From: Candidatus Accumulibacter aalborgensis
GTDB taxonomy: Bacteria; Pseudomonadota; Gammaproteobacteria; Burkholderiales; Rhodocyclaceae
Reading direction: 5' to 3'
Length of the DNA: 64,000 nucleotides
NCBI RefSeq assembly: GCF_900089955.1
Contig: NZ_FLQX01000111.1
Location: 62,001 to 126,000, forward strand
Numbering within the stretch: position 1 is the stretch's first letter; every line of letters starts with the position of its first letter. Below are positions 34,074 to 42,875 of this stretch, piece by piece. The position numbers and the translations under genes were made by a program. The notes under the pieces are model-generated. The model did not search any database and was not told where the DNA came from. It saw only the letters and a program-made list of their open reading frames with translations.

Positions 34074-34091
34074 CCCTCCATTGCAGGGCGC

Positions 34092-34142
34092 ATTCCGGCT
34101 TGCACGCCGGAATCGCTCGATGGGCGCGGAGCATGCTCCGCG
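34092..34142. repeat. Two adjacent palindromic elements
   Basis: ATTCCGGC..GCCGGAAT (34092-34113, six-base loop) is followed by an 18-base perfect palindrome with centre GCATGC (34125-34142). The second shares its centre and style with the palindrome at 32096-32119. Confidence 0.5.
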
Positions 34143-34284
34143 AATTCCCCATCTCGCGCGACTTCCTTAGCGCGGCCGTTGGCCACAACCAAAAATGACG
34201 AAATCATTCACGCAGATGTGTCAATTCCTGCGGGGGAATTTCATAGTAGCTTCTTGGACAATCCTGTGGGAGGCGCCGGTTCAG

Positions 34285-35466
34285 TCAGAATTCCCGCAGG
34301 CGCGCGTCGTCGCTTGCCGGCACTCCCCGCTCGACCCTGACCGGGAGAATACCGATCGTGCGGCCGTCCTGGGTCGCGACGATGAAGCGCCAGTCGCCGG
34401 GTTGAGGATCGAGCACCCATGAATAGCCGCGAAAGCCGCGATCACGGCCGCCCGTGCTCTGAAAAGGCCTCCGGTACACCTGCCGCCAGCCGTTGGCTTC
34501 GTGGACTTCCCAGCGGTGTTCGAGGAGCGCGGTCACCCCCAGCGGCGCAAAGACCGCCGACACCCCGTACAGCCGCCCGCGGGCGGGCACGTGCACGGTG
34601 GCCGCCTGATCCCGCCAGAACTGCCACCAGGGGGCCGCCTCTACCTGCAGCGCATACTGGCCAGCCTGCTGCACGAAATTCTGTCCTGCCGCCAGGTCGC
34701 GCTTGACCAGGGGCACCGGGGCGATCATGTCGAGAAGCCAGGCCAGTATCAACACCGCCGCCAGACCCCAGGCAGGCAGAATGCGCCCCGGGCTACCCGG
34801 TGCAAGCCAGCGCAGGCCGTGCGTCAGCGTGACGCCGGCGGCGGTGGAGACATAGAACCACAGCGGCGACAGGCTTCCCAGGGCATGTGGCAGGACGAAG
34901 TTGAACAGGAGGATCGCATTGAGCGCAAACAATGCCCATGTCAGGGTGAAACGTCGGCCGTAGCGATCGCCGACAAACTCGTTGGCGACCAGGAGCGCAC
35001 CCAGAAACGCCGCCATCAGCCAGGTGCCGATGTGGCCGGAGCTCTTGAAGTAGAGAATGAAGAGCGCCGAAAAGATGCCGCCGAAGAAGAACTGCAGTAG
35101 CAGATAGGGCGCTTGCCAGGCCAGCCCTACGACGCGTCCGCGCAGGGACTCGTCGACCGCCGGCGGCGCCACGGCCAGCTCCTCCCGCCGGGCCAGCCAG
35201 AGGGTCAGTATCGCGGCGCCGAACAGGAAAGCTCCCAGGCGCCAGAAGTCGATGACCCTGATTCGCTCGCCAAGCGTCAACGCATCCCAGGCGAACCCGC
35301 CGAGAAAGGCGAGCACCGGATAGAGGCGCCGCAGGACGGCCCAGATGGGCATGGTGATCAAGAAAGCAGGCGCCTGACGCGGTGGCAATACCGAAGGGTG
35401 CGTGAGGTCGGGAGTGTAATCGAATCGTCGGTCATGCGGCGGGCTTGGCCGGGCCGACGGCTGCAT
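34285..35466 (-). CDS. DUF2914 membrane protein
   Basis: The 393-residue protein has about seven to eight hydrophobic segments in its first 260 residues (for example YPVLAFLGGFAWDAL, LGAFLFGAAILTLWLA, WLMAAFLGALLVANEFVGD, LFALNAILLFNFVLP) and a soluble C-terminal domain with HRWEVHEANGWRQVYRRPF and RGFRGYSWVLDPQPGDWR, matching DUF2914. Function is unknown; the C-terminal domain is presumably periplasmic. Start at 35466 follows a basic, Pro-rich leader; MPIWAVL at 35352 is an alternative. It is a single leftward gene. Confidence 0.75.
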   Translation of the reverse strand: MQPSARPSPPHDRRFDYTPDLTHPSVLPPRQAPAFLITMPIWAVLRRLYPVLAFLGGFAWDALTLGERIRVIDFWRLGAFLFGAAILTLWLARREELAVAPPAVDESLRGRVVGLAWQAPYLLLQFFFGGIFSALFILYFKSSGHIGTWLMAAFLGALLVANEFVGDRYGRRFTLTWALFALNAILLFNFVLPHALGSLSPLWFYVSTAAGVTLTHGLRWLAPGSPGRILPAWGLAAVLILAWLLDMIAPVPLVKRDLAAGQNFVQQAGQYALQVEAAPWWQFWRDQAATVHVPARGRLYGVSAVFAPLGVTALLEHRWEVHEANGWRQVYRRPFQSTGGRDRGFRGYSWVLDPQPGDWRFIVATQDGRTIGILPVRVERGVPASDDARLREF

Positions 35467-35638
35467 TTCTACGCCTGACACGCACCCTACGCCAGCGAGC
35501 AAGGCGGGAGCAGATGATCGGCGGCCTGCCCCACTAGGCGATCAAAGGCCCGGTCACCCCCCGGACCTTGTTTCTACCGTCGGTCAGCCGGCAAGAAGCC
35601 TGGTACGACACCCGGCTTTGCTCGCCAGGGATACCTAC

Positions 35639-35764
35639 TCAGCGGCCAAGCAACGGCGCCATGTCGGTGGCGTGTTTCTCGGCTTGCTTGGCCGACTTCT
35701 TTTCCTTCGGGGTCAGCAGCGGTTGCTTCTTCTGTTCCTTGTTGCCTTGCCTGATCTTGCCCAT
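35639..35764 (-). CDS. Small Lys-rich conserved protein (41 residues)
   Basis: MGKIRQGNKEQKKQ and then LLTPKEKKSAKQAEKHATD form a short, strongly basic, helical protein. An AGGAG site seven bases before the ATG supports expression. Similar tiny proteins with TPKEKK are common in betaproteobacteria, but their role is unknown. It is monocistronic and leftward. Confidence 0.6.
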   Translation of the reverse strand: MGKIRQGNKEQKKQPLLTPKEKKSAKQAEKHATDMAPLLGR

Positions 35765-36119
35765 GACCGTACTCCTGGTGAGCACCTGCAAACGCAGATG
35801 TAATTCGAGTATAGGCCGATCAGGAAGTGGAAACCGCTTGCCGGAAAATAAAAACCAGGTGCCTGGGTAATGTCCCTGGCAACGATGCTGAGCATGCCGG
35901 CACGAAGCGCGCTGGCGCAACGAACTCCGGCGTCCGTGGACAAGTCGGAAAAAAGTACGCAACGAGAAGCGCTATGTATTCCAGCCAACAGTGTTGGCGC
36001 GATGTTGTGCCTAAGCTGTCGTCTGGAATTCAAGGTGGGTGATTGCCTGAACCGTGCTTCCACGGTTGGCATGCCCGTACCGCTGAACTCCTGTTTTCAA
36101 TTTCAAGAGGAGCAACACC
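35765..36119. other. Gene-free stretch between two divergent genes
   Basis: No gene is seen. The left edge carries a minus-strand TATACT (35812-35817) that could be the -10 of the 41-residue gene, without a good -35. The right edge has the AGAGGAG ribosome-binding site of the phasin. No CTGC-N3/4-GCAG PhaR site was found. Confidence 0.4.
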
Positions 36120-36629
36120 GTGCTTGCTGTAAGCCCAGAACTGATCAACTCTACCGAGATCAACACCCATGCCTTCATGACGCTGTCGAAAATAGCATTT
36201 TCCAGCATCCAACGCCTGGCCGCCCTGAACCTGAATGCGACTCGCGTTGCGTTGGAGGACGGCACCACCGCCTTCGGCCACCTGGTGCAGCGCAAAGACG
36301 TGCAGAAAGGGCAGCAACTGCCGGGCGGTACAAGCGGGACAGCGAGCAATAACGCGCTCGCTTATCTCAAGGGCGTGCAGGACATTGCCGCCGAAACCCA
36401 GGAAGAAGTCACCAAGCTCGTCAGTTCCTACTTCACCCCGCACGGCGACGACTCCAAGCCCAGCGCCGGCTGGCTCAAAGGCTTCGAACAGTTCAAGAGC
36501 TTTGCGCAGCAGATTACCGACATGACAGCAGCCAACATTAAAGTAGTCGGCGACGCAACAGCTCGAATCGCAACCGAGGCGGTCTCACAGTCGAAGAATA
36601 TTGGGATTGCATCACCGCTCAGAACCTAG
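36120..36629 (+). CDS. Phasin family protein
   Basis: The 169-residue protein fits the phasin family that coats PHA granules: amphipathic helices with LAALNLNATRVALEDGTT, LKGVQDIAAETQEEVTKLV, YFTPHG and GFEQFKSFAQQITDMTAANIKV. GTG start with AGAGGAG seven bases upstream. It has a longer internal loop (QLPGGTSGTASNNAL) than compact phasins. It stands alone, 15 kb from phaB-phaR. A hairpin follows its stop. Confidence 0.82.
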   Translation: MLAVSPELINSTEINTHAFMTLSKIAFSSIQRLAALNLNATRVALEDGTTAFGHLVQRKDVQKGQQLPGGTSGTASNNALAYLKGVQDIAAETQEEVTKLVSSYFTPHGDDSKPSAGWLKGFEQFKSFAQQITDMTAANIKVVGDATARIATEAVSQSKNIGIASPLRT

Positions 36630-36638
36630 TTCTAACCC

Positions 36639-36680
36639 AGGGTCCCCGCCAGACGGGGGTCTTTCGAGGTTTTTGTGGTA
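36639..36680 (+). terminator. Possible terminator after phasin
   Basis: A stem of about ten pairs including wobbles around loop CCAGA (AGGGTCCCCG with CGGGGGTCTT) is followed by an interrupted T stretch. Weaker than a standard intrinsic terminator. Confidence 0.45.
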
Positions 36681-36755
36681 TTTTGCGAAACGCCGTCAGG
36701 CCACGGACGGGCCAGAGAAACGACGACAGAAGAGCTTGCCCATGACGCGCCAGGA

Positions 36756-37150
36756 ATGAAGCAGCCGCTCAGCGCCTTCATCCTCAAGAACGATGCTGAC
36801 CTCTTCTACTTGCTCTGCAAACGACTTTTCGCGACGAGTCCGGTGCCGGCGTGCGACCTGCGGCTGGTAAAACATGGTAAGACATGACGGAACGCCATTC
36901 CGGGCACACCGGTCGGCCAGCGCTGCGCAGTGCGCCGATGACCAGCCGAGCGTGTACACTGTTCTGGTCGATGTCACTGAACGTACACAAGCTGAAACTG
37001 AACTCAGGCGCCACCGTGACCACCTCGAAGAACTCCTCGAAGCTGGACGGTTTCCAGGCGACTCGAATCATCCGCAAGCTGCCCAAGAACGAACAGCTAC
37101 CGCTTGTGGCATTGACCGCCTACGCATTTGACGACGACAGTCGCTACTCA
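36756..37150 (+). pseudogene. Broken hybrid histidine kinase (PAS and receiver remnants)
   Basis: Residues of a PAS domain (LSAFILKNDADLFYLLCKRLFA, read in part, then ACDLRLV) run to 36875, where a 10-base tandem duplication (GGTAAAACAT/GGTAAGACAT, 36866-36885) shifts the frame. In the new frame the PAS continues with RHDGTPFRAHRSASAAQ and the PAC ending TVLVDVTERTQAETELRRH. After a deletion junction near 37045 a receiver-domain end appears in another frame (LDGFQATRIIRKLPKNEQLP, LVALTAYAFDDD). The kinase core is missing. The gene is clearly inactive. Confidence 0.75.
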
Positions 37151-37172
37151 CTCACCAGAAAAGGAACCTGCC

Positions 37173-37700
37173 ATGAGCACCGCCTGCACCTCTTGCCAAC
37201 GCCGCCGCCTGGCTGCCGCGTTCAGTTGCCGACTGGTCGCCGCACTGGCGCTCGCTGGCGCGATAACGTCGGCGTTCGCTGAGGGACTCGTGCCGCCGAG
37301 CAAGGGGCAGACGGTATACGTGCCGATCTACTCCGAGATTCGGCACGGCAATGTCGGCTCATCGGGCAGGTCCGAGAGCACGCTGATGGCGGTGATGGTC
37401 AGCGTCCGCAATACCGACGCGACCAACTCGATCCGGGTCGTTGCCGCACCCTACTACAACACCGACGGCGTCCTGATCCGGAACTCGGTGCCGATACCGA
37501 GAGTCATTCCGCCCTTCGGCACCTTCGAACTGTTTGTCGAACTGCGCGAGAACGCCGGTGGTTCCGGCGCGAATTATGCGATCAAGTGGGACGCCGCGAC
37601 GCTGGTCTCGCCGCCGACCATCGAGGCGCTGCATTCGAAGTTTCAGGCCGGCTATTCAGTCGCCTTCATTTCGCGTAGCCGCGCCATTTCGGAACCCTGA
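37173..37700 (+). CDS. DUF3124 secreted protein
   Basis: The 175-residue protein has a long signal peptide with basic start and AAALALAGAITSAFA-like core ending near residue 37, then a beta-rich domain: QTVYVPIYSEIRHG, MVSVRNTDATNSIRVVAAPYY, PIPRVIPPFGTFELFVE. This matches DUF3124, a periplasmic domain of unknown role. Start at 37173 has AAAGGAA upstream. It lies just ahead of the Gx transporter gene. Confidence 0.78.
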   Translation: MSTACTSCQRRRLAAAFSCRLVAALALAGAITSAFAEGLVPPSKGQTVYVPIYSEIRHGNVGSSGRSESTLMAVMVSVRNTDATNSIRVVAAPYYNTDGVLIRNSVPIPRVIPPFGTFELFVELRENAGGSGANYAIKWDAATLVSPPTIEALHSKFQAGYSVAFISRSRAISEP

Positions 37701-37716
37701 CTCGGCGCCAACCCTG

Positions 37717-38280
37717 ATGCCCGTTACCAACCGCGTGATCAGGCTGACGACGACTCCCGAGGACCACCGTATCGCGCAGCTTGCCGCGGCGGCGATCGGC
37801 CTCTCACTGATCGACGCGGCAATCCCACTGCCCTTGCCCGGAGTCAAACCCGGACTGGCCAACATCGTGACGCTGATTGTCCTGGCGCGCCACGGCTGGG
37901 TCGCCGCCGCCTGGGTGTGCGGCCTGCGGGTCTTTGCCGGCGGCCTGCTACTGGGCTACTTTCTCGCGCCGGGTTTCTTCATGAGCCTCATCGGCGCGCT
38001 ATTCAGCCTGCTCACACTCGCCGTCGCCTGTCGACTACCCGGCCGCTGGTTCGGGCCGGTGAGCTGGAGCATTCTGGCCGCCTTTGCCCATATCGGCGGG
38101 CAACTCTTGCTGGCGCGACTGTGGCTGATCCCGCATAACGGCCTTTTTCTGCTGGTGCCGTTCTTCGCGGCGGCGGCGCTTGTTTTCGGTATCATCAATG
38201 GTCTGCTCGCCGCGCGCCTGCTCGAAGAACTACCTGCCCAGGACCACAAGATCGCTAATGCCAAGGTCGAAAACGCCTGA
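37717..38280 (+). CDS. Gx transporter family membrane protein
   Basis: The 187-residue membrane protein has about five hydrophobic segments and the conserved [21 protein letters not shown] (read in part: [12 protein letters not shown]), hallmark of the family once named heptaprenyl diphosphate synthase component I and now thought to be an S-component-like transporter. Substrate is unknown; relatives neighbour NusG-like and ApbE genes in other genomes. Its 3' end overlaps ubiX by 23 bases. Confidence 0.8.
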   Translation: MPVTNRVIRLTTTPEDHRIAQLAAAAIGLSLIDAAIPLPLPGVKPGLANIVTLIVLARHGWVAAAWVCGLRVFAGGLLLGYFLAPGFFMSLIGALFSLLTLAVACRLPGRWFGPVSWSILAAFAHIGGQLLLARLWLIPHNGLFLLVPFFAAAALVFGIINGLLAARLLEELPAQDHKIANAKVENA

Positions 38281-38890
38281 AACCATCTGTCTGGCCTTCA
38301 CCGGCGCTTCCGGTATGCCCTACGGCATCCGCTTGCTCGAATGCCTGCTGGCCGCCGGCTGCCGGGTTCAGCTCCTATACTCGCAGGTGGCGCAGGTCGT
38401 CGCCCGGCAGGAGATGGGGCTCGATCTGCCGGCACGCGCCAGCGAGGCGCAGGCCATCCTGCACCAGCGCTACCTCGCCCTGCCCGGCCGGCTGGAGGTC
38501 TACGGCCGCGAGGAATGGTTCGCACCAGTCGCCAGCGGCTCCAACCCGCCGGACGCGATGGTCGTCTGCCCCTGCTCGATGGGAACCCTGGCGGCGATTG
38601 CGCAGGGACTGGCCAGCAAGCTGATCGAGCGTGCCGCCGACGTCGTCCTCAAGGAAGGCCGCAAGCTGATCGTCGTGCCGCGCGAGACGCCACTGTCGAC
38701 GATCCATCTCGAGAACATGTTGCGTCTGGCGCGGGCAGGAGCCGTGATTCTGCCGCCCAATCCAGGCTTTTATCACCATCCGCAGTGCGTCGACGACCTG
38801 GTTGACTTCATCGTGGCCCGTATACTCGATCAACTGGACATCCCCCATACGCTGATGCAGCGCTGGGGAGATCAGGACGCTGCCAGTTGA
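38258..38890 (+). CDS. ubiX: Flavin prenyltransferase UbiX
   Basis: The 210-residue enzyme makes the prenylated FMN cofactor used by UbiD decarboxylases in ubiquinone synthesis. [14 protein letters not shown] (about residues 13-26), [35 protein letters not shown] and [12 protein letters not shown] are diagnostic. Start 38258 lies within the Gx gene, implying coupling. Length is normal. Confidence 0.94.
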   Translation: MPRSKTPETICLAFTGASGMPYGIRLLECLLAAGCRVQLLYSQVAQVVARQEMGLDLPARASEAQAILHQRYLALPGRLEVYGREEWFAPVASGSNPPDAMVVCPCSMGTLAAIAQGLASKLIERAADVVLKEGRKLIVVPRETPLSTIHLENMLRLARAGAVILPPNPGFYHHPQCVDDLVDFIVARILDQLDIPHTLMQRWGDQDAAS

Positions 38891-38978
38891 GCTGGCTTGC
38901 AACGGGGATTCCCGGCGCGCCGCTCGCGACCCGCTGGACACGTCTACCGCGGCGCAAGCCGATCGTCTCGTCGCAACG

Positions 38979-40208
38979 ATGAGCGCCGCGCGCTCCTGGC
39001 CAATGCTGCTGGCTGTCTTCTGTAGCGCAGAAGCGGCTTCGATGGCCGGTTTTGCGCTGGTGCCGTCGCTCCTCCCCCGACTGACGCAACAATGGTCCTT
39101 GTCGGCGACCCAGGGCGGCTGGCTGAGCGGCATTTTTTTTCTCGGCTACATCGTCGCCGTGCCGGTCCTGGTCAGCCTGACCGATCACCTCGATGCGCGG
39201 CGCGTCTATCTCGCCTGCGCTGCCTTGAGCGGCCTCGCCATGGCCGGCTTTGCCAGCTTCGCCGACAGTTTCGCGGCCGCCCTGTGCTGGTGGTGGCTAG
39301 CCGGGCTGGCGCTCGCCGGCACCTACATGCCGGGCCTGAAGGCGCTAACCGATCGGCTGCCGGTGGCTGCTCAATCACGGAGCACCGCCTTCTACACCGC
39401 CACTTTCGGGGTCGGCGCCGGCCTGTCGTATCTGTGGATCGAGTGCGTCAAAGACCTCGTGCAATGGCCCCTGCTATTCGCCATTGCCGCAGCGTGTGCC
39501 GCGCTGGCGGTCCTGCTCGTCTGGTGCGCCGTCCCGCCAGGCAAGGCCCCGGAGCCAGCCAGCGCCAGGGTCGGCGATTGGCGCAGCGATTGGCAAAGCG
39601 TCTTGCGCGACCGCCGCATCCTGGCCTTCTGCGGCGGCTATTTCGGACACAACTGGGAGCTCTTCGGTTTCCGCGCCTGGCTGGTCGCTTATCTGACCTG
39701 GACGCAGACCACTGCGCCGGACCTATGGACGACCATGCCGGGACTGATTGCCGCACTGGCGACCTTCCTCGCGGTACCCGCCAGCATCCTCGGCAACGAG
39801 GGCGCGCATCGTTGGGGACGGAGCCGCTGGTTGCAAGGGGTGATGCCTTTTTCCTGCCTTCTGGGACTCGCCGTTGCCTTGTCGGGTGGCCAGTCGAGCC
39901 GCTTGCTGGTGCCCTTGCTGCTGGTTTACGCAGCGAGCATGAATCTCGATTCGGCGGCGCTGACCGCCGGACTGCTGATTGGCACCTCGACCGGAATGCG
40001 TGGCACGGCGCTCGCCTTGTACTCGTCGATCGGCTTCGCCGGTGCTTTCGTCGGTCCGGTGGCTTTTGGCATGGCGCTCGATGCCTTCGGTCGCGGCAGT
40101 CACGCCGGCTGGGCGGCGGGCTTCGTGACGCTGGCCTGCGGGGTGGCGTTCGGACGCTGGGCGATCGGCAGGATCGGCACATTGCCGTCCGAAAGCAGTT
40201 CGCCATGA
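38979..40208 (+). CDS. MFS transporter
   Basis: The 409-residue protein has about 12 hydrophobic segments with a central charged loop (about residues 190-205), standard for the major facilitator superfamily. Loop 2-3 motif is GYIVAVPVLVSLTDHLDARRV. Conserved GTYMPGLKALTDRLP in helix 4 resembles members annotated as metabolite or drug exporters. Substrate is unknown. It follows ubiX by 88 bases and ends just before the convergent mutY. Confidence 0.82.
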   Translation: MSAARSWPMLLAVFCSAEAASMAGFALVPSLLPRLTQQWSLSATQGGWLSGIFFLGYIVAVPVLVSLTDHLDARRVYLACAALSGLAMAGFASFADSFAAALCWWWLAGLALAGTYMPGLKALTDRLPVAAQSRSTAFYTATFGVGAGLSYLWIECVKDLVQWPLLFAIAAACAALAVLLVWCAVPPGKAPEPASARVGDWRSDWQSVLRDRRILAFCGGYFGHNWELFGFRAWLVAYLTWTQTTAPDLWTTMPGLIAALATFLAVPASILGNEGAHRWGRSRWLQGVMPFSCLLGLAVALSGGQSSRLLVPLLLVYAASMNLDSAALTAGLLIGTSTGMRGTALALYSSIGFAGAFVGPVAFGMALDAFGRGSHAGWAAGFVTLACGVAFGRWAIGRIGTLPSESSSP

Positions 40209-40242
40209 GCAAACTTCCGTGTTTCGTGGGCGTCGCAAGCTT

Positions 40243-41304
40243 TCAAGGAGTCGTGCGGAGTGAGAGCAGAAGCTTCTTGATCGGCGCCGGCAAGGCCGCC
40301 GAGGCCACATTTTCGAACGGCAACCATTCCCACACCGCTTCCATGGCGGACGGGCCGATGATTTCGACATCGGCGTGCAGCACGTCGATGGTCAGGCGGA
40401 AATGGGTAAACGTGTGGCTGACTGGCAGCAGGGTTTCCGTCCTCAGCAGACGACAGCCGTGCTGGCGGGCGAACCCTTCAGCAGACTCACCGACCAGTGC
40501 TGGCAAGCTCAGCAGCCCACCCCAGATGCCCAGCGGTGGCCTTCGTTCGAGCAGCACGCGCCGGCCGTCGCTGAGCAACAACACCCTGCTGGCACGTTCC
40601 GGCAGCGCTTTTCTTGCCTGCTGCAGCGGCAATTCGGCCTGCCGGCCATCGCGACAGGCAACACAAATCGGCTGCAGCGGACAAGCGTCACACACCGGCC
40701 GGTGGCGCGTGCAAACGGTCGCTCCGAGATCCATCATCCCTTGCGTATAACTTTCGATGTCGCTTTCGGGCAACAGCGCTTCGGCCAAAGCCCACAGATC
40801 GCGTTCGCTCTGCGCGTTGGCAGCGCTGCTTTGAACAGCGAAGCAGCGCGCCAGCACGCGTTTGACATTGCCGTCGAGGATCGCCGCCCGGCAGCCAAAG
40901 GCGAAGACGCTGATCGCGGCGGCGGTCGATCGACCGATCCCCGGCAATGTCGCGTTATTTCCGGGATCGGCAGAAAACCTGCCTGAACGCTCGCCGACGA
41001 TGGTCTGCGCACAGCGATGCAGGTTGCGCGCCCGGGCATAGTAACCGAGGCCAGACCAGAGTTCGAGGACGCTTCCCAGCGGTGCCGCGGCCAGCGCGGC
41101 GAGCGTCGGGAAACGGGCGAGAAAGCGAACGTAGTAGGGAATCACGGTCGCCACCTGTGTTTGCTGGAGCATGATTTCGGACAGCCAGATCCGGTACGCG
41201 TCGCGCGTCTGCTGCCAAGGCAGGTCGTGGCGGCCATTGGCCTTCTGCCAGGCGATCACGCGATCGGCGAATTGCGCGTGCCGCTGTGGATCATCTGGGG
41301 GCAT
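40243..41304 (-). CDS. mutY: A/G-specific adenine glycosylase MutY
   Basis: The 353-residue base-excision enzyme removes adenine opposite 8-oxoguanine. WLSEIMLQQTQVATVIPYY holds the catalytic Glu, LPGIGRSTAAAI is the helix-hairpin-helix, LDGNVKRVLAR carries the catalytic Asp, and the 4Fe-4S cluster has spacing C-x6-C-x2-C-x5-C in CTRHRPVCDACPLQPIC. The C-terminal NUDIX-like domain recognises 8-oxoG (FTHFRLTIDV). Start at MPPDDPQ was chosen over one nine codons upstream by family length. Confidence 0.94.
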   Translation of the reverse strand: MPPDDPQRHAQFADRVIAWQKANGRHDLPWQQTRDAYRIWLSEIMLQQTQVATVIPYYVRFLARFPTLAALAAAPLGSVLELWSGLGYYARARNLHRCAQTIVGERSGRFSADPGNNATLPGIGRSTAAAISVFAFGCRAAILDGNVKRVLARCFAVQSSAANAQSERDLWALAEALLPESDIESYTQGMMDLGATVCTRHRPVCDACPLQPICVACRDGRQAELPLQQARKALPERASRVLLLSDGRRVLLERRPPLGIWGGLLSLPALVGESAEGFARQHGCRLLRTETLLPVSHTFTHFRLTIDVLHADVEIIGPSAMEAVWEWLPFENVASAALPAPIKKLLLSLRTTP

Positions 41305-41456
41305 TGTGCGAGGCAAACGTTCGAGGATCAAGAGGCTGGGCGCCGCAGTCTACTAGAATCGGCTCGACACGGAAACGCTGGCCGGCGATAATCAAGAGTC
41401 AATTCCCTGCCGACCACGGATCTCACCATGCCTGATCAAAGCCTCCTCAGCGCCTG

Positions 41457-42056
41457 ATGCACCTACCTCTGTCCCCTCAGGAATACCTGCATACCCCGTC
41501 AGCCGCGTCAGATATGGCCGATCTGCGTTGCGCGAATGATGACCTCGGCGCCGTGCCGGCGACCAGCGAGGTCGTCTTTCGCCATTTCCGCGATGCCCTG
41601 AGCCGCTTTCCCACAGGGGTCACGGTGATTACCGCGCTGACGCCCGACGGCACGGCGATCGGCGTGACGATCAGCTCCTTCAACTCCGTTTCACTCGAGC
41701 CACCGCTGATTCTCTGGAGCCTGTCGTCGACCTCGCCCAACCTTGCTGCCTTCGCCCAAGTGAGCCATTATGCGGTCAACATCCTGGCGGCCGATCAACG
41801 CTGGATTTCGGAATGCTTCGCCGCCCGCGAAGAGGATCGCTTCACCGGGGTACGGGTACGCCAGGGGCTTGGTGGTGTGCCGCTGGTCGAGGGATGCTCG
41901 GCCTGGTTTGAGTGCAGCCACGAGGCGCAATACCCCGGCGGCGACCATCTCATTCTGGTTGGCCGCGTCCACCGCTTCACGCTGGGAGAGGTCAGTGAGC
42001 CACTGATCTTCCATGGCGGCCGCTATCGCGAATTAGGCGCTGAGGCCGACAGATGA
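41457..42056 (+). CDS. Flavin reductase family protein
   Basis: The 199-residue protein has the flavin reductase-like FMN-binding fold: FRDALSRFPTGVTVITAL, IGVTISSFNSVSLEPPLILWSL (in part), HYAVNILAADQRWIS and GGDHLILVGRVHRF. Such enzymes supply reduced flavin to partner monooxygenases; no partner is adjacent. The first about 40 residues are extra compared with the domain and may be an over-long N-terminus. It is a single gene, convergent with the cold-shock gene. Confidence 0.85.
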   Translation: MHLPLSPQEYLHTPSAASDMADLRCANDDLGAVPATSEVVFRHFRDALSRFPTGVTVITALTPDGTAIGVTISSFNSVSLEPPLILWSLSSTSPNLAAFAQVSHYAVNILAADQRWISECFAAREEDRFTGVRVRQGLGGVPLVEGCSAWFECSHEAQYPGGDHLILVGRVHRFTLGEVSEPLIFHGGRYRELGAEADR

Positions 42057-42057
42057 C

Positions 42058-42082
42058 GAAAAAAAACCCGCCGGAGGCGGGT
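42058..42082 (-). terminator. Intrinsic terminator of cold-shock gene
   Basis: On the minus strand ACCCGCC, loop TCC, GGCGGGT is followed by a run of T. It may also act for the convergent flavin reductase gene. Confidence 0.8.
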
Positions 42083-42104
42083 CCCTGTTGCACTCCCGAA
42101 AAAT

Positions 42105-42308
42105 TCAGGCGCGCGAGATATTCGATGCTTGCTTGCCCTTTGGGCCCTGCGTCACGTCGAAGGAAACTTTTTCGCCCTCTTTGAGGGTCTTGAATCCACC
42201 CATGGTGATCGCGGAGAAATGAGCGAAGAGATCCTCGCTACCATCATCCGGAGTAATGAAGCCGAAACCCTTGGCGTCATTGAACCACTTCACTGTACCA
42301 GTTGCCAT
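42105..42308 (-). CDS. Cold-shock domain protein (CspA family)
   Basis: The 67-residue protein has RNP1-like [11 protein letters not shown] and RNP2-like DLFAHFSAI in a standard cold-shock domain ([12 protein letters not shown] start, PKGKQASNI end). It is an RNA chaperone. The ATG at 42308 with AGGAAG upstream is the normal start; the frame continues upstream without protein similarity. The promoter lies about 130 bases upstream, giving the long leader common in csp genes. Confidence 0.95.
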   Translation of the reverse strand: MATGTVKWFNDAKGFGFITPDDGSEDLFAHFSAITMGGFKTLKEGEKVSFDVTQGPKGKQASNISRA

Positions 42309-42440
42309 AGTGCCACTTCCTTGAAAAAAGACAAAATCCGGGCGTCGCCCGACTTGCATGCTTCCGAATCCACCCCTGGTGCTACGAGATCCCAGACATA
42401 AAGAACCTCCGTCCAGCGGCGTGACTCAAAACATTCGGCC

Positions 42441-42470
42441 TTTTTACGCTAAGTCAGGCACACGCGTCAA
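42441..42470 (-). promoter_or_regulatory. Candidate promoter of cold-shock gene
   Basis: Minus-strand TTGACG (42465-42470) and TAAAAA (42441-42446) are separated by 18 bases. The implied untranslated leader is about 125 bases, long enough to form the temperature-sensitive structure known for cspA mRNAs. Confidence 0.4.
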
Positions 42471-42566
42471 GCCCTTTTGCTGATTCCTCTTCGCCACGCG
42501 GCATCGGACGCGAAAATTAGCCTTGGCCGGTATTGCGCATCCAGCAAGACTGGTTAGAATTGAGGA

Positions 42567-42875
42567 ATGGCGACAAAGCATCAGGACAGTTCCTTACTCG
42601 AAGCAAGACGTGCGCAGATCAAGCAGCCTCCATTTTACAAGGTCCTGTTGCTGAACGACGATTTCACACCTATGGATTTCGTGATCGTCGTTCTGCAAAG
42701 GTTTTTTGGCATGGATCGAGAACAGGCGACGCGAATCATGCTCAAAGTTCATACAGAGGGGCGAGGCGTCTGCGGAGTTTTCGCGCGTGACGTTGCGGCC
42801 ACGAAAGTAGACCAGGTCACAACCTTCGCACGGAGCAACCAGCACCCCCTGGCGTGCGTCATGGAGGAAAACTGA
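42567..42875 (+). CDS. clpS: ClpS adaptor
   Basis: The 102-residue adaptor delivers N-degron substrates to Clp[21 protein letters not shown] (residues about 22-40), [24 protein letters not shown] (in part) and the substrate/ClpA-contact residues are all present. It is followed with no gap by clpA (TGAATG), the usual pairing. Confidence 0.95.
   Translation: MATKHQDSSLLEARRAQIKQPPFYKVLLLNDDFTPMDFVIVVLQRFFGMDREQATRIMLKVHTEGRGVCGVFARDVAATKVDQVTTFARSNQHPLACVMEEN

Larger units (their letters stand above)
33753..34284. other. Gene-free stretch with inverted repeats
   Basis: No gene was recognised in about 530 bases. Short open frames are present on both strands, but none has a ribosome-binding site with a protein-like sequence. 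The right half holds three inverted repeats (34022-34073, 34092-34113 and 34125-34142), so the region is probably old accessory or repeat DNA. Confidence 0.5.

Noticed and set aside
33931-34170. A 79-codon frame starting MGGRKSKGAPAPK
   Set aside because: It runs through several inverted repeats and has no similarity or ribosome-binding site.
39092-40750. A 552-codon plus-strand frame across the MFS gene and mutY
   Set aside because: Out of frame with the MFS gene and Arg/Ala-rich; both real genes have clear family motifs.
42539-42560. TTGCGC/TAGAAT considered as a clpS promoter
   Set aside because: It would place the start site at the ATG, yet a GAGGA site lies before that ATG; the match is too weak to claim a leaderless transcript.
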